DNA of 64,000 nucleotides from positions 423,454,483-423,518,482 of the forward strand of contig CM022303.1 of the NCBI GenBank assembly GCA_011799875.1, given 5' to 3'. A program made the position numbers and the translations under genes. Shown piece after piece: positions 44,577-54,815 of this stretch. The notes under the pieces were generated by a model. The model was not told the origin of the DNA. It was given only the letters and a program-made list of their open reading frames with translations, and ran no database searches. The stretch is from Thinopyrum elongatum. Taxonomy: Eukaryota; Streptophyta; Magnoliopsida; Poales; Poaceae. How positions within the stretch are numbered: position 1 is the stretch's first letter; every line of letters begins with the position of its first letter.

Positions 44577-44940
44577 CTTGATTCAAATTTTCAGTAGCCC
44601 TGGCATTTTACTCCCGCCTCTGCATCCCTCGCAATCTCAAAAATATCTGCTCGCCCTTGATTCAAATTTTTAGTAGCCCCACCTTGTTGCTCCCGCCTCT
44701 GCATCCCTTGCAATCTCAAAAATATCTGCTCGCCCTTGATTCAAATTTTCAGTAGCCCCGCCTTGTTACTCCCACCTCTGCATCCCTCGCAATCTCAAAA
44801 AAATCTGCTCTCCCTTGATTCAAATTTTCAGTAGCCCGCCTTATTACTCCCACCTCTGCATCCCACGCAATCTCAAAATTATTTCCTCGCCCTTGATCCA
44901 AATTTTCAGTAGCCCGGCATTTTACTCCCGCCTAGAAAAA
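44577..44940 (+). repeat. 79-bp tandem repeats upstream of the AP2-like gene
   Basis: Five units start at 44577, 44656, 44735, 44814 and 44892 (spacing 79, 79, 79, 78). Each holds CTTGATTCAAATTTTCAGTAGCCC and ACTCCCGCCTCTGCATCC. They lie 240-600 bp upstream of the AP2-like ATG, so a regulatory role is possible but not shown. Confidence 0.92.
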
Positions 44941-45179
44941 ATTTCAGTAGCTGCGGTATTTCCTCAAACACCACCTTGGCCCCCCTCCACACACACCCGA
45001 AAACCTCCGCTCACACAGACACACACCACCCCTCGCTCGCTCAAAACCATTGGTAGGTCCCCGCCGTCACCGCCTCCATCCTCAACCTCTGCCTGTGTGC
45101 CGGGGAGCTCGAGCAGCCAATTGCCCAAAAGAGGTTTATCGCGGCCTCTTCGCCCGACGCCAGCGAGGTGGACACCGAG

Positions 45180-45896
45180 ATGTCCCCATCGTCCTCCGCG
45201 GGCTCTTTATCGATCTGCCATCACCGGTCGCCCGATCCGCCTGGCGCCATGCCCCTACACCGGTTCAATAACTTCCCCGTCCTCCCTCGGGCCCGACCGT
45301 CCATGAGGTCTTACCTCGGGGTCCGACAGCAGCGGTGGGGGATGTGGGTCACCGAGATTACGGATCAGGAGAATCACACCCGCTGGTGGCTCGGTAGCTT
45401 CCACACAGCCGAGCTTGCGTCCATGGAGTACGACCGCTGGCAGGTCCGCTACTACAGCACGGCGGCTAGGCTCAATTTCCCCTTCGGCACACGTCCGGTC
45501 GACCTTGTCCCGCTGGAGCCAGGGGTGGTGATCTCGGCTATGGCGCAGGACGACCGCGAGGCGTGGGAGCGCCTTGAGGCCGAGGCCACCGACGAGGCCT
45601 ACATGCAAGAGCTCCGCTGACAACACCCGGAGCTCGCAGAGGCAGAGTGGGTGATCTTTGATGGCGCAGAGGGTGGCGAGGTTATCATGCTCTCCTCCAA
45701 TGACGAGGTCGAAGGCGGCGAGGATGGCGGCGCGGAGGGCGTCGAGGTGGGCGGTGAGGACGAGGAGATCGACGTCGACGAGTGGAGGAGTGTCTTCCCC
45801 AACGACCCCGGCGATGGCACCGGCCCGGACCCGGCTCGCGGCACACCGTACCTGACAAGGAAGGATTGGTTCGACCTCCACTTCGACCGAAAGTAG
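45180..45896 (+). pseudogene. AP2/ERF-domain gene carried by CACTA-1, one nonsense codon
   Basis: ATG 45180 opens MSPSSSAGSLSICHH; this is the first in-frame ATG after an upstream TAG. The AP2 domain (about residues 44-101) reads SYLGVRQQRWGMWVTEI, then RWWLGSFHTAELASMEYDRW and AARLNFPFG. The YRGVRxR, WLGxFxTAExAAxAYDxA and LNFP landmarks of DNA-binding AP2/ERF domains are kept, with unusual changes. A TGA at 45618 (CGA to TGA) breaks the frame; reading then continues through a very acidic stretch (GGEDEEIDVDEW) to TAG 45894. A B3-type gene lies downstream in the same orientation. Without the stop this could encode a transcription regulator. Confidence 0.82.
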
Positions 45897-46111
45897 TTTA
45901 GTTTAGTTTAAATTTATGATTTATGTTCGGTTATGCAAAACTATCTATGTTTATGTTTGAATGCATGCTACTTTCGGTTGAACCTGCTTTGAACTTGATC
46001 AAATTGAAGTTCACAACGTCAAGTTTAGGGGATCGACTAGAAATGGCAAAAAACTGCTGAAGTATATATATACTCCACCAAGGGTTTTATTCCGTTAACT
46101 TTTAGGGGATC
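45897..46111 (+). other. 3' flank of the AP2-like gene
   Basis: AT-rich, no gene. The direct TSD GGATC (46107-46111) ends it; CACTA-1 sequence resumes at 53992. Confidence 0.6.
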
Positions 46112-47092
46112 TGATGCGGAGCATCCTACGGACATCACCATGTCGAGAGTCCCATTGCTAAGAGGCACGCCCAACTTCTACTTCAAGCATACTAAGGTGA
46201 ACTCCATCCTTAATGCGTGTCTTCTTAGTTCCCTCGAGGATGGTATACTACTTGACCATCCTACCATGTGCCCATATAGGTTTGAGCCCAATGATGAACG
46301 TGCCATGGAGGAGGTCATCCACAAGCGAGTGCCTACACCATCCATGAGAGAAGCCCGGAAACGGAGAAGGAGCCGTCAAGGAGAAGGCGAGGTTCCACCT
46401 GCACCGACGGGTGTCCACGAGAAGGCGACATGCTGCGAGCCTCTGGATACCCCGTGCGCACGGGCCTTGGACCCCGTGCACACGGGACCCCATGCCGATG
46501 GTACAAGCCGGTGTGCACGGGCTAAGTTGCCAGCTCTCTGGATACCCCGTGCGCACGGGCTCCACTTACCCCGTGCACACGGGGCTGCGTGTGTACAGCT
46601 GCGGGCTTCGCCCATGTAATTCCTATTACCCCCCTGCTTACCCCTTCATCCCCTAGGACTATATATACTCCTCCTCCTCCTCCATTTATACTTAGCTAAT
46701 AATAGATCTAGACATTAGAGCTTAGCTCATGTACCTCCCCTTGTGGGATTCCTCCTCTTGAGAGAGAGACACTCCATTGGAGTTCAAGGCCTCCTTTGGA
46801 GAAGATCCCTAGGGATTCAAGACCTCCTTGTGGGAAGGATCTATCTAGATCATCAAGCCCTCATCTCCTTCATAGGATTTGGGATGAACTCTATCATGTA
46901 TCTTGTTTCCCTTTGATTGTTCATGTACCTTGTGGATCTTGTGTGTTTGTTGGTCTAGTGGATGTGTGATTGGACTTGTTCTTGAGTGTTCCTCTTGTGA
47001 TTTCCCTTTGTGCTCTTCGTGTTCTTCGTGTTCTTCATGGGATTCCCCTCCAATTCATGAAAGATCTCCATCTAGGGTTCCACCCTACAACA
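46112..47092 (+). repeat. RT-5 5' LTR
   Basis: 981 bp, TG...CA. Two perfect CCCGTGCGCACGGG palindromes are at 46451-46464 and 46546-46559, about 100-200 bp before a TATATATA box at 46660-46667. Confidence 0.95.
46660..46667 (+). promoter_or_regulatory. TATA box in the RT-5 5' LTR
   Basis: TATATATA followed by CTCCTCCTCC; the same motif is in the 3' LTR near 53567 and in RT-1 (minus). It is the likely core promoter of the element's transcript. Confidence 0.65.
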
Positions 47093-47095
47093 TTA

Positions 47096-47107
47096 TGGTA
47101 TCAAAGC
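47096..47107 (+). promoter_or_regulatory. RT-5 primer-binding site
   Basis: TGGTATCAAAGC starts 3 bp after the LTR end. It differs at one base from TGGTATCAGAGC, the usual site complementary to initiator Met-tRNA. Confidence 0.85.
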
Positions 47108-48293
47108 CATGGTTTCTCATGAAATTGGAGCCCCCCTCCTTGTTTTCTAGCCTAATTTTGCTTGTTCTTGCCCAATTTCGAAAATTCCCCACGAAAAGAG
47201 CCATACCAATTTTTTTGTGATTTAATGTTTCTTGTGAGTTTTTATTGATTTCAATCCATGGTTCTAGTGTCTAGCAATTAAATCCACCTCCTATTGCGTC
47301 CCCATACCCCAATTTTTCTTTATCCCTCTCAAATCTGACATTGAAATCGCGAAATTTCCGCCCATCCCGTCCCCACGGGCCCCAGACCCCGTGCGCACAG
47401 GCCCCCGAAACATCCCTAGAGACCCCGTGTCCACGGCCTTGTACCGTGCGCACGGGACCCCGTGTCCACGGCCCTTTGACTCCGTGCGCATGGCCCTCCC
47501 AGAAACAGTCGCGCACGCTTTACGTTTTCGGCCATAACTTCCACTCCCGATCTCCGATTTGGGTGTTCTTTGGCTCGTTGAAAAGCAAGTGACGTGCCCA
47601 AGCTGCTCATCTTAGTTTTACCACCATTTGACTCCATCAAATTTTGTCCATTTTTGCATCTTTTGCATAGTCCTTCCGCCATAACTTCCGTACCACCGCA
47701 TAAAACTTCCGCAAACTAACCCATTTTGGTTCTTTTCGTATTTGTGGTTGTTCGAGTTGTGATTTCAGTCTCCTAAGGTGTTTTGGCTACTTAGGGGCGG
47801 TTACATATTCATCGTCCACCATGTGGAGCGATACGAGTAACACCTAACTCCATCAACTACATCCACCACGACATTCTGCATCTACGACGACCATCCATCC
47901 TTTGAGACCATCTTCAACCGGAAGCAAGGCCGGTTACCCCCGACTTCGTGAAAGGTTAAGTGTGACGAAGGTATCCATTCTGTCATAAACTTTTCCTTCC
48001 TTGCCATTACATCTTGATAGCCCACCATCTTTGTGAATACCTTCATACCTATTGAGACTAGCTATCCGAGTATTGCCGGGCTTCGCGAAAACTTGTGCAC
48101 CATAGTGATACGATATCATATTGTTGCATCATTTGATATATCATATAGTGCCATTGCTTGCTCTCGTGCATATCTTGTCATACTTGTCTCATGTGATTGG
48201 TTGAGGCTCCATAAGCATAGTGCAAAAAAAAAGAAAAAAAAAGCTTTGGTATTGTTTATCTCATTTCCTACTCACCTTTGCTCGACTCTTGTG
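47108..48293 (+). other. RT-5 untranslated leader with palindromic motifs
   Basis: About 1.2 kb between primer site and gag. Clustered variants of CCCGTGCGCACGGG are at about 47370-47500 (for example CCCCGTGCGCACAGG, ACCGTGCGCACGGGA, CCCGTGTCCACGG). No gene is seen. An A-rich run with G's lies at 48226-48245, just upstream of gag. Confidence 0.75.
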
Positions 48294-49688
48294 ATGGATA
48301 GGAAAATCACATCATCTCCGGTCTACAACCACGACGACGAGTTCGATGCTATGAAGAACTTCATCGACGCCAAGATGGACAAGCACATGGAGGAGCTCAA
48401 GGTCCTCATCAACAACCGCAAGCGGTCTTCATCATCTTCGAGAAGACGCGCAAGTACAAAGACTCCCAACCTTCCATCTCCGGCAAGTACACACAAGCAT
48501 CGAGACCGACAAGACCATGAAGAGCACACTTCTGGACGAGATTTGGCTTCTCTGCCACCCCCGTGCACATGGGCCCTCGACCCTCGTGCACATGGGACCC
48601 CATGCACACGGCCTCCTGCACCCCCATGCGCATAGGCCATACAGAACAGCGATGAAGACCCCAAGACTATGGCTTCTTCAACTACGATGGCATCTTCACC
48701 AAGTGACTACAAGGCATCTTCGCCTTCGGACGTACGACATCTTTGCCTACTCCACGAGCTCAAGTCCACTACTTCCACGCGCTACTACGACTTTGACATC
48801 GCCGATGAGATTCCATTATTTGAGACTCATGATCCCGAAGAGTACCTCGATTGGGAGCGCAAGATGGACGACTACCTCAAGCTACACCAAGTCTGCTCCG
48901 AAGATCAAGTGAAGTGCGCCACAAGTACCTTCCATGACTACGCATCGACATGGTGGCTTCACATACCTTCGAATAGCTTCACCATGAGTTGGTCCAAGAT
49001 GAAGAAAGCGATGCGACGAGAATTTGTGCCTTCCACCGACACGGAACATCTTCAACGCCACTTGGAGAACACCATACAAGGATCCAAGTCCCTCGACGAG
49101 TACTTCAAGAACATGAAGAAAGCCTTACGACGAGCCGGTGTGGACGACCCCATTTGGATGAAGTTCTACTTCATGATGGGATTGAACAACAACATCGCCA
49201 AGCCTATCTTCACCAACAACTACGAGTCCCTCGACGACATGTACTTTGGTGCTCTCAAGGCGGAGCAAGAACTCATGAAGGCCAAGTCTACTCGACCCCA
49301 AGCATGCTTCGCAACGACCACACTCCAAGACAGCGAGCATGAGGCTAGTACCACCAAGATGTCCAAGCCCAATGAGCTCCAAGATGACGTTCCCAAGTTC
49401 GACTCGATCGACATCCCTCTTTGTGGAATTGATGATGCCGAGTCTACTACGACTCTTTTTCAAGACGGGGCGGCGACGAGTATGACTACGGCGCAACTCA
49501 AGGATCAAGATTTGGAGGCGATTGACATGGTGGAGAGCAAGGATGATGCTTCCAGCTTTGGAGGCGAGAGTGATGATGTGCCATCTTCGGCCTTCATCCA
49601 TGACGAGAGTGATGATGTGCCATCTTCGGCCTTCATCCACGACGAGAGTGATGATGTGCCATCTTCGGCCTTCATCCACGGCGAGTGA
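48294..49688 (+). pseudogene. gag of RT-5, nearly complete
   Basis: ATG 48294 opens MDRKITSSPVYNHDDEFDA, and one frame continues to a stop at 49688 (465 codons). It is interrupted by TAG at 48633 in the palindromic-motif part. The gag core spans about 48820-49290 (EYLDWERKMDDYLKLHQV, STWWLHIPSNSF, HLENTIQGSKSLDEYFKNMK). The product would form particles. The end is the 13-residue ESDDVPSSAFIHD repeat. In the last unit a 2-bp loss brings the TGA at 49686 into frame. The coding palindrome segment gives Pro/His/Arg/Gly-rich residues (DPRAHGTPC). Without the TAG the frame would be otherwise intact. Confidence 0.85.
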
Positions 49689-49731
49689 TGATGTGCCATC
49701 TCCGGCATCCATCCACGGCGACGACTACTAG
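49566..49731 (+). repeat. 39-bp coding tandem repeat in RT-5 gag
   Basis: Units start at 49566, 49605 and 49644, with a shorter diverged unit from 49683. This is the same repeat as at 1-148. Confidence 0.93.
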
Positions 49732-49761
49732 ACGGTTGAGCATGGGATTTTCCCTCCGACC

Positions 49762-50916
49762 ATGATGACATATGATGACTTGAGTGACTTTTGTCACCAT
49801 ATTGAGAGTGAGAGTGACTTCACCACTAGCCCCATATATGACGAGTTGCCCCAATTCCCATGTGATGAGAGCCACCACCAACACTACTTGAGTGATTTGA
49901 GTGACTCCACCATATGTGACATTGAGTGCACCTACCTTGAGGGAGTGAGTGAGCCACCACCACATAGAGAGAGTGAGGTAGTTGATAGGGCATGTGAGGC
50001 CATTTCAATTTGTAACAACTTCACCTCTACCTCTATTGTGTCTTCTCATTTGGTGCTAGGTCCCATATACGATGACGGGCCGATCTTCGATGACTTCGTC
50101 CTTCCTTTGGACAAGACGATGGCCATGGTGGACTATGATGCACCCCCCACATGGTCCCATCATGATGATGATGACCACGAGTTGGTTCTTGCCACCTCAC
50201 CTACACCACATGAGTGGAATGACAAAGGTAACATAGGTGATGGTGATGCTCTAGTCCCACTAGTGGACATTCTTGACATTGATTGCTTACATGATGTTGA
50301 TCCACCTATTACCATGCTTCATGCTAGTATGATTTCCCCATGCGATGATTCACCCATTTATGATGAGTTTGATGATTGTCATGTGGAGTCTATTAGTTGT
50401 GATGCCATGTTACATAGGATTTCTTGTGATAATTCTCTTGGTCACATCATGTTTGACAATCCGCTTGACTTGTCATATGCTATGCATGAGATAAATCATA
50501 TATCATATTTGCAATCTCATCGTAGTGACTATGCATATGCCATTAAAATAAACCCAATTTGCACATATGGCATAGATGACAAACCCATGGTTATTGGCAT
50601 TTGTTTTTCTTGTGATGATATTGATATGCTCCCTTCGCATCATTTATCTCATATGCCATGCCATGACCACCTAGCTTCGGATATGCATTGTTTTGGACGT
50701 TGTTCATATTCCCCATATGATGTTTCCACTATTTCTCATGAGACCCCCATAGTTTCCTCGTATATTTTAGCAGATTTTGATCCATCCTATACTTTGCATG
50801 ATTCACATGATTGTGTGCACCATATGCATCCCATGAATAAATATGCTATTGTTGTGCCACACAGTTGCTATAATTTGCGTCCCAATCGTGTTGACACAAT
50901 AACTATCATTGCATGA
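49762..50916 (+). CDS. Long His/Asp-rich ORF of RT-5, unknown function
   Basis: This 384-codon ORF starts MMTYDDLSDFCHH, 73 bp after the gag stop. It is acidic and rich in His, Cys and Met. A motif PIYDE/PIYDD recurs: SPIYDELPQF, GPIYDDGPIFDDF and SPIYDEFDDCHV. Similar acidic PIYD repeats lie between gag and protease of some grass Gypsy elements in my memory, so it may be a gag-pro linker left after loss of pol. The end reads CYNLRPNRVDTITIIA. No protease DSG or DGGS motif is seen. Being this long, it is unlikely to be chance. Confidence 0.55.
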   Translation: MMTYDDLSDFCHHIESESDFTTSPIYDELPQFPCDESHHQHYLSDLSDSTICDIECTYLEGVSEPPPHRESEVVDRACEAISICNNFTSTSIVSSHLVLGPIYDDGPIFDDFVLPLDKTMAMVDYDAPPTWSHHDDDDHELVLATSPTPHEWNDKGNIGDGDALVPLVDILDIDCLHDVDPPITMLHASMISPCDDSPIYDEFDDCHVESISCDAMLHRISCDNSLGHIMFDNPLDLSYAMHEINHISYLQSHRSDYAYAIKINPICTYGIDDKPMVIGICFSCDDIDMLPSHHLSHMPCHDHLASDMHCFGRCSYSPYDVSTISHETPIVSSYILADFDPSYTLHDSHDCVHHMHPMNKYAIVVPHSCYNLRPNRVDTITIIA

Positions 50917-51099
50917 TGGACGACATATTTCTCTACCATGCCTCAAATTTCTTTGAGCGATGTTTATCTTGTGCTAACTCTCACATTCACAAACACATCA
51001 TGATGGATGATGTGTACATTTACCACACGCACTTTCTTTGGTTTGTGTCTCTTTTGTGTAGGTATCCATGCATACTCGTCAACCTCGTAATCCCATGAG

Positions 51100-52110
51100 T
51101 TGACGAAACAAGCTCTAGAGAGCAATGATGATTTGGGATCCCGTGGATTGGCCTTACCACCGCTCCCTTCACGCAAAGACTTCGTGCATTTCTTATACAT
51201 GGCCCTCACATGGTTATGGGTAGTTTACCACTCCTCACTTTATGCCCATATTGCCATGTTCACTATGCTTGATATGATCATTCATATGCCTTTGTCATGC
51301 ATTTGTGACCCATTCTTTGCATTACACATGTTCCTTGATTCTCATACTTGTATGTGTATTTCCAAGTTTGGTGGAGATATCTCTTGTTATTGCCATGTTC
51401 CATTTGTACCCCATGCCTATGATGATACTTTGATCTCGCTTTGTGTTTGTGCTTGCCATATGTCATGTGCATTGCCTATGCCTATTATTTGCTCACATGA
51501 CATGATTGCCATGATATCCTCAAGTGTGTTGCATTTTCGCTCCACTAGTTTGCACGACATGATTGATATGCTTGCTTCGTGTAGTGCATCACCCATGATT
51601 CATACTTGCTCATTTCATGCGGTTGATAGCCACTATTGCCATGCTTTGCACATGATTGCTATTACATGTTGTCATATGTCTCCATATGTTGCATCTCTCA
51701 TGCTAGATGATTTGCCTTGTATTGAATGCAACAATACTTTTAGTCTTGCTAATGAGATTGCCCCCATAGCTCTCTCGCATATGTTTGGAGCTTTTGACAT
51801 ATTTCATGTGAAGCATGCTTATCTTCCTTCTTTGCACCATATGCCTAGTGCCATGACTATAGCCATTGCATCATATTATTCATGCACTTTTGCTTCTAAT
51901 GGTTATGTGCAAGAGAAGAGAACCATCATGATGGATGATGTGTTTATCTACCATGCGCATACATTCTTTGTTTTGTTGTGTGCATGTGTAGGATACTTGG
52001 ACTTCGTGTTGACTTCCACTTCACATGAGTTGACAATTCAAGCTCTTGAGAGCGAACCACTTCTACCACAACGAGTCTACATCGCACTTGCTTGTACTTC
52101 GACATTGTGA
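51100..52110 (+). CDS. Second long Met/His/Cys-rich ORF of RT-5, unknown function
   Basis: A 336-codon ORF in the same frame as 49762-50916, separated by 180 bp with stops. It starts MTKQALESNDDLGSRG and is rich in hydrophobic residues, His, Cys and Met (CVCACHMSCALPMPIICSH). No domain is recognised. It ends just after a sequence copying its own beginning (ELTIQALESE near 52029), which reflects an internal duplication. Confidence 0.4.
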   Translation: MTKQALESNDDLGSRGLALPPLPSRKDFVHFLYMALTWLWVVYHSSLYAHIAMFTMLDMIIHMPLSCICDPFFALHMFLDSHTCMCISKFGGDISCYCHVPFVPHAYDDTLISLCVCACHMSCALPMPIICSHDMIAMISSSVLHFRSTSLHDMIDMLASCSASPMIHTCSFHAVDSHYCHALHMIAITCCHMSPYVASLMLDDLPCIECNNTFSLANEIAPIALSHMFGAFDIFHVKHAYLPSLHHMPSAMTIAIASYYSCTFASNGYVQEKRTIMMDDVFIYHAHTFFVLLCACVGYLDFVLTSTSHELTIQALESEPLLPQRVYIALACTSTL

Positions 52111-52877
52111 AGGACGCACAAGGACATGCTTTCGAGGTGATATCCTTCTCTTTCAAGAAACACAAAACCATGAGCATGGATATTGTGGATCACACTACTT
52201 GTGTTGCTTCCACCAAGAGACTTATTGGTCATCTTGGACCACTTGATTGCACACATGTTAGAGATAGTGCTTGCATTCATGATTTCCACATTGCTATGCC
52301 TCATGACATATATGCCTTGTGTGTTGCATCCAACCTGTTGCCTACTTGCTCATATCACATGTTTGGTTGCACCAATGTCATCACTTCACATATGCCATGT
52401 CCCTTTGCTTGTCACGTGCTTGACTTGATTGCCTCGCACATGATGAACAATTGCTCTTTCTATTATGTTGAGTGCCACTCGATTTTCACTACACCATATG
52501 CCCGTTATGCTTGGATTGTCTTGCACTTGCCCCATGTGTTTAGACATCTCATTATATTTGGTGTTGTGAATGATTTCTATGCTTACCATAGACCATTTGT
52601 TGAGCGCTTTATGCATGCTTGCTATGACCTTGAGGTAGATGCTTATTCTCTTGTCACACATATTTGCATCACTATCTCACATTTACATGCTTGTTTCCAT
52701 GATGTCCTTGATTGTGCTCAATTTATATACTTAAATGCCATGCCACACTTCTTTGTCAAACCATATGCTATGCTTGATGACAACAGTTGTTGGGTGAATC
52801 ACCTCTTGAATGCTTGGTTTTGCACTAACGCTCACCACATTTGTTTTTCAAGTGTTTGTTGTCTTTGCTCCTTTTGA
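52092..52877 (+). CDS. Third long ORF of RT-5, unknown function
   Basis: A 261-codon ORF in another frame, overlapping the previous one by 19 bp. It starts MYFDIVKDAQGHAFEVISFSFKKHKTM. It shares the His/Cys/Met-rich character (HMFGCTNVITSHMPCPFACH). No family is recognised. It ends about 140 bp before the polypurine tract. The overlap and shared composition suggest that one earlier ORF was frameshifted. Confidence 0.4.
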   Translation: MYFDIVKDAQGHAFEVISFSFKKHKTMSMDIVDHTTCVASTKRLIGHLGPLDCTHVRDSACIHDFHIAMPHDIYALCVASNLLPTCSYHMFGCTNVITSHMPCPFACHVLDLIASHMMNNCSFYYVECHSIFTTPYARYAWIVLHLPHVFRHLIIFGVVNDFYAYHRPFVERFMHACYDLEVDAYSLVTHICITISHLHACFHDVLDCAQFIYLNAMPHFFVKPYAMLDDNSCWVNHLLNAWFCTNAHHICFSSVCCLCSF

Positions 52878-53020
52878 AGGAATTACAAGACGGTGCGACA
52901 TTGGAGAGTGCCCATTTCGAGTTCAAGATGAAGAACGCTTGGTGATCGTCCACTTCTACATGACGTCATCATCTCTTTCCCATGGAGATTTGGTTTTTGA
53001 TCCGAGGTTGGATCTTTCCC

Positions 53021-53033
53021 AAGGGGGAGGGGA
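53021..53033 (+). promoter_or_regulatory. RT-5 polypurine tract
   Basis: AAGGGGGAGGGGA immediately precedes the 3' LTR; it would prime plus-strand synthesis. Confidence 0.9.
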
Positions 53034-53986
53034 TGATGCAGAGCATCCTACAGACATCACCATGTCAAGAGTACCATTGCTAAGAGGCACACCCAACTTC
53101 TACTTCAAGCATACTAAGGTGAACTCCATCCTTAATGCGTGTCTTCTTAGTTCCCTCGAGGATGGTATACTACTTGACCGTCCTACCATGTGCCCATATA
53201 GGTTTGAGCCCAATGATGAATGTGCCATGGAGGAGGTCATCCACAAGCGAGCGCCTACACCATCCATGAGAGAAGCCTGGAAACGGAGAAGGAACCGTCA
53301 AGGAGAAGGCAAGGTTCCACCTGCACCGACGGGTGTCCACGAGAAGGCGACATGCTGCGAGCCTCTGGAAACCCCATGCGCACGGGCCTTGGACCTCGTG
53401 CCCACGGTACAAGCCCGTGCGCACGGGCTAAGTCGCCAGCTCTCTGGATACCCCGTGCGCACGGGCTCCACTTACCCCATGCACACGGGGCTGCCTATAT
53501 GCAGCTGCGGGCTTTGCCCATGTAATTCCTATTACGCCCCTGCTTACCCCTTCATCCCCTAGGACTATATATACTCCTCCTCCATCATTTAGACTTAGCT
53601 AAGAATAGATCTAGACATTAGAGCTTAGCTCATGTACCTCCCCTTGTGGGATTCCTCCTCTTGAGAGAGAGACACTCCATTGGAGTTCAAGGCCTCCTTT
53701 GGAGAAGATCCCTAGGGATTCAAGACCTCCTTGTGGGAAGGATCTATCTAGATCATCAAGCCCTCATCTCCTTCATAGGATTTGGGATGAACTCTATCAT
53801 GTATCTTGTTTCCCTTTGATTGTTCATGTACCTTGTGGATCTTGTGTGTTTGTTGGTCTAGTGGATGTGTGATTGGACTTGTTCTTTAGTGTTCCTCTTG
53901 TGATTTCCCTTTGTGCTCTTCGTGTTCTTCATGGGATTCTCCTCCAATTCGTGAAAGATCTCCATCTAGGGTTCCACCCTACAACA
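53034..53986 (+). repeat. RT-5 3' LTR
   Basis: 953 bp. Perfect palindromes CCCGTGCGCACGGG at 53414-53427 and 53452-53465. It is 28 bp shorter than the 5' LTR because of small indels in the palindrome and CTT/GTTCTTC-repeat areas. Confidence 0.95.
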
Positions 53987-53991
53987 GGATC

Positions 53992-54815
53992 GGCTAGAGA
54001 TGGCCTTATGCCTTGTTTATTTCAGTTCTTCACAGTGTGATGCTCTATATGTGCAACTATTTGCCATGTAGTTCAATTGCATCAATAACAGTTTCAGCAA
54101 TACCACTATGAATTACGATATTTGGTTGTTGTTAAGGATGTTGCAGTTAGCACGCCTTTTCATTTTTTAACAATAACTAGTGTACTTTAGACCTGCACAA
54201 TACCAGCTTGAATGACTATATTTGCTTGTTTTTAAATGTTATGCCTGTTGGAGTTAACACACCTTTCCACTTCTTGTTTTGCTTAACTAGCATGCTTAAA
54301 CTTGCACACTGAAGCTATCATTTGTAGATTATGTTGTCTACCATGGATATATTTGGTTGATGTTTAGCCTGTTGTGCTTAACATGCCTTTATATGTACTC
54401 ATACAGGACAATATTGAGAACAATTATTGTTTTCCATCGAGGTTAGTTTCATCGCATTGCTTATATATACTCACTGTTCAGGATATCTGTAGCTGGTACC
54501 ATATAGCCTGGGGGCTGATAAGGGATTAATCGCCAAATCGGACATTTCACTGAATATATCTGTAACCCATTTATCAGTAGGTTAACTAGGGCCATATTTA
54601 ATATATCTGAGGCTACATAGCAACATCCATTGTATTGAATGACTAAATATGCAATCCCAGGCTACATAGCAACAAGGAAGAGTGTTACCTTAATGTTCTG
54701 ATGATGTCTAGATATACATGTAATAAGATCTTATATAATGGGACGGAGGGAGTGTTGTACTACATCATTTTGCAATTGTTGTTTATAGCTTCTAATACTA
54801 ACTTGGTGCTTTTAG
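53992..54815 (+). other. CACTA-1 intron/spacer before the B3 exons
   Basis: AT-rich sequence with repeated phrases (CATGCTTAAACTTGCACA, TTTGGTTGTTGTTAAG). A small exon-like piece GACAATATTGAGAACAATTA is bounded by CATACAG and GTTAGT at about 54409-54440; it has a counterpart near 22495 in CACTA-2. No other gene is seen. Confidence 0.5.
54721..54752 (+). mobile_element. Stowaway MITE 3'-end remnant
   Basis: ATAATGGGACGGAGGGAGT is the canonical 3' end of Stowaway MITEs. No matching left end is found upstream, so this is a remnant. Confidence 0.6.

Larger units (their letters stand above)
46112..53986 (+). mobile_element. RT-5: complete pol-less LTR retrotransposon, same family as RT-1
   Basis: It has perfect 5-bp TSDs GGATC (46107-46111 and 53987-53991). 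LTRs are 46112-47092 (981 bp) and 53034-53986 (953 bp), both starting TGATGC and ending CAACA. Inside are a Met-tRNA-type primer site, a palindrome-rich leader, a gag gene, long His/Cys/Met-rich ORFs and a polypurine tract. No RT, RNase H or integrase motif is visible in its 5.9-kb interior. It therefore depends on another element. Gag resembles CRM/Reina-type chromovirus Gag. Confidence 0.95.

Noticed and set aside
45255..45881. 208-codon ORF antisense to the AP2-like gene
   Set aside because: It mirrors the AP2 coding sequence in GC-rich DNA and shows no domain of its own.
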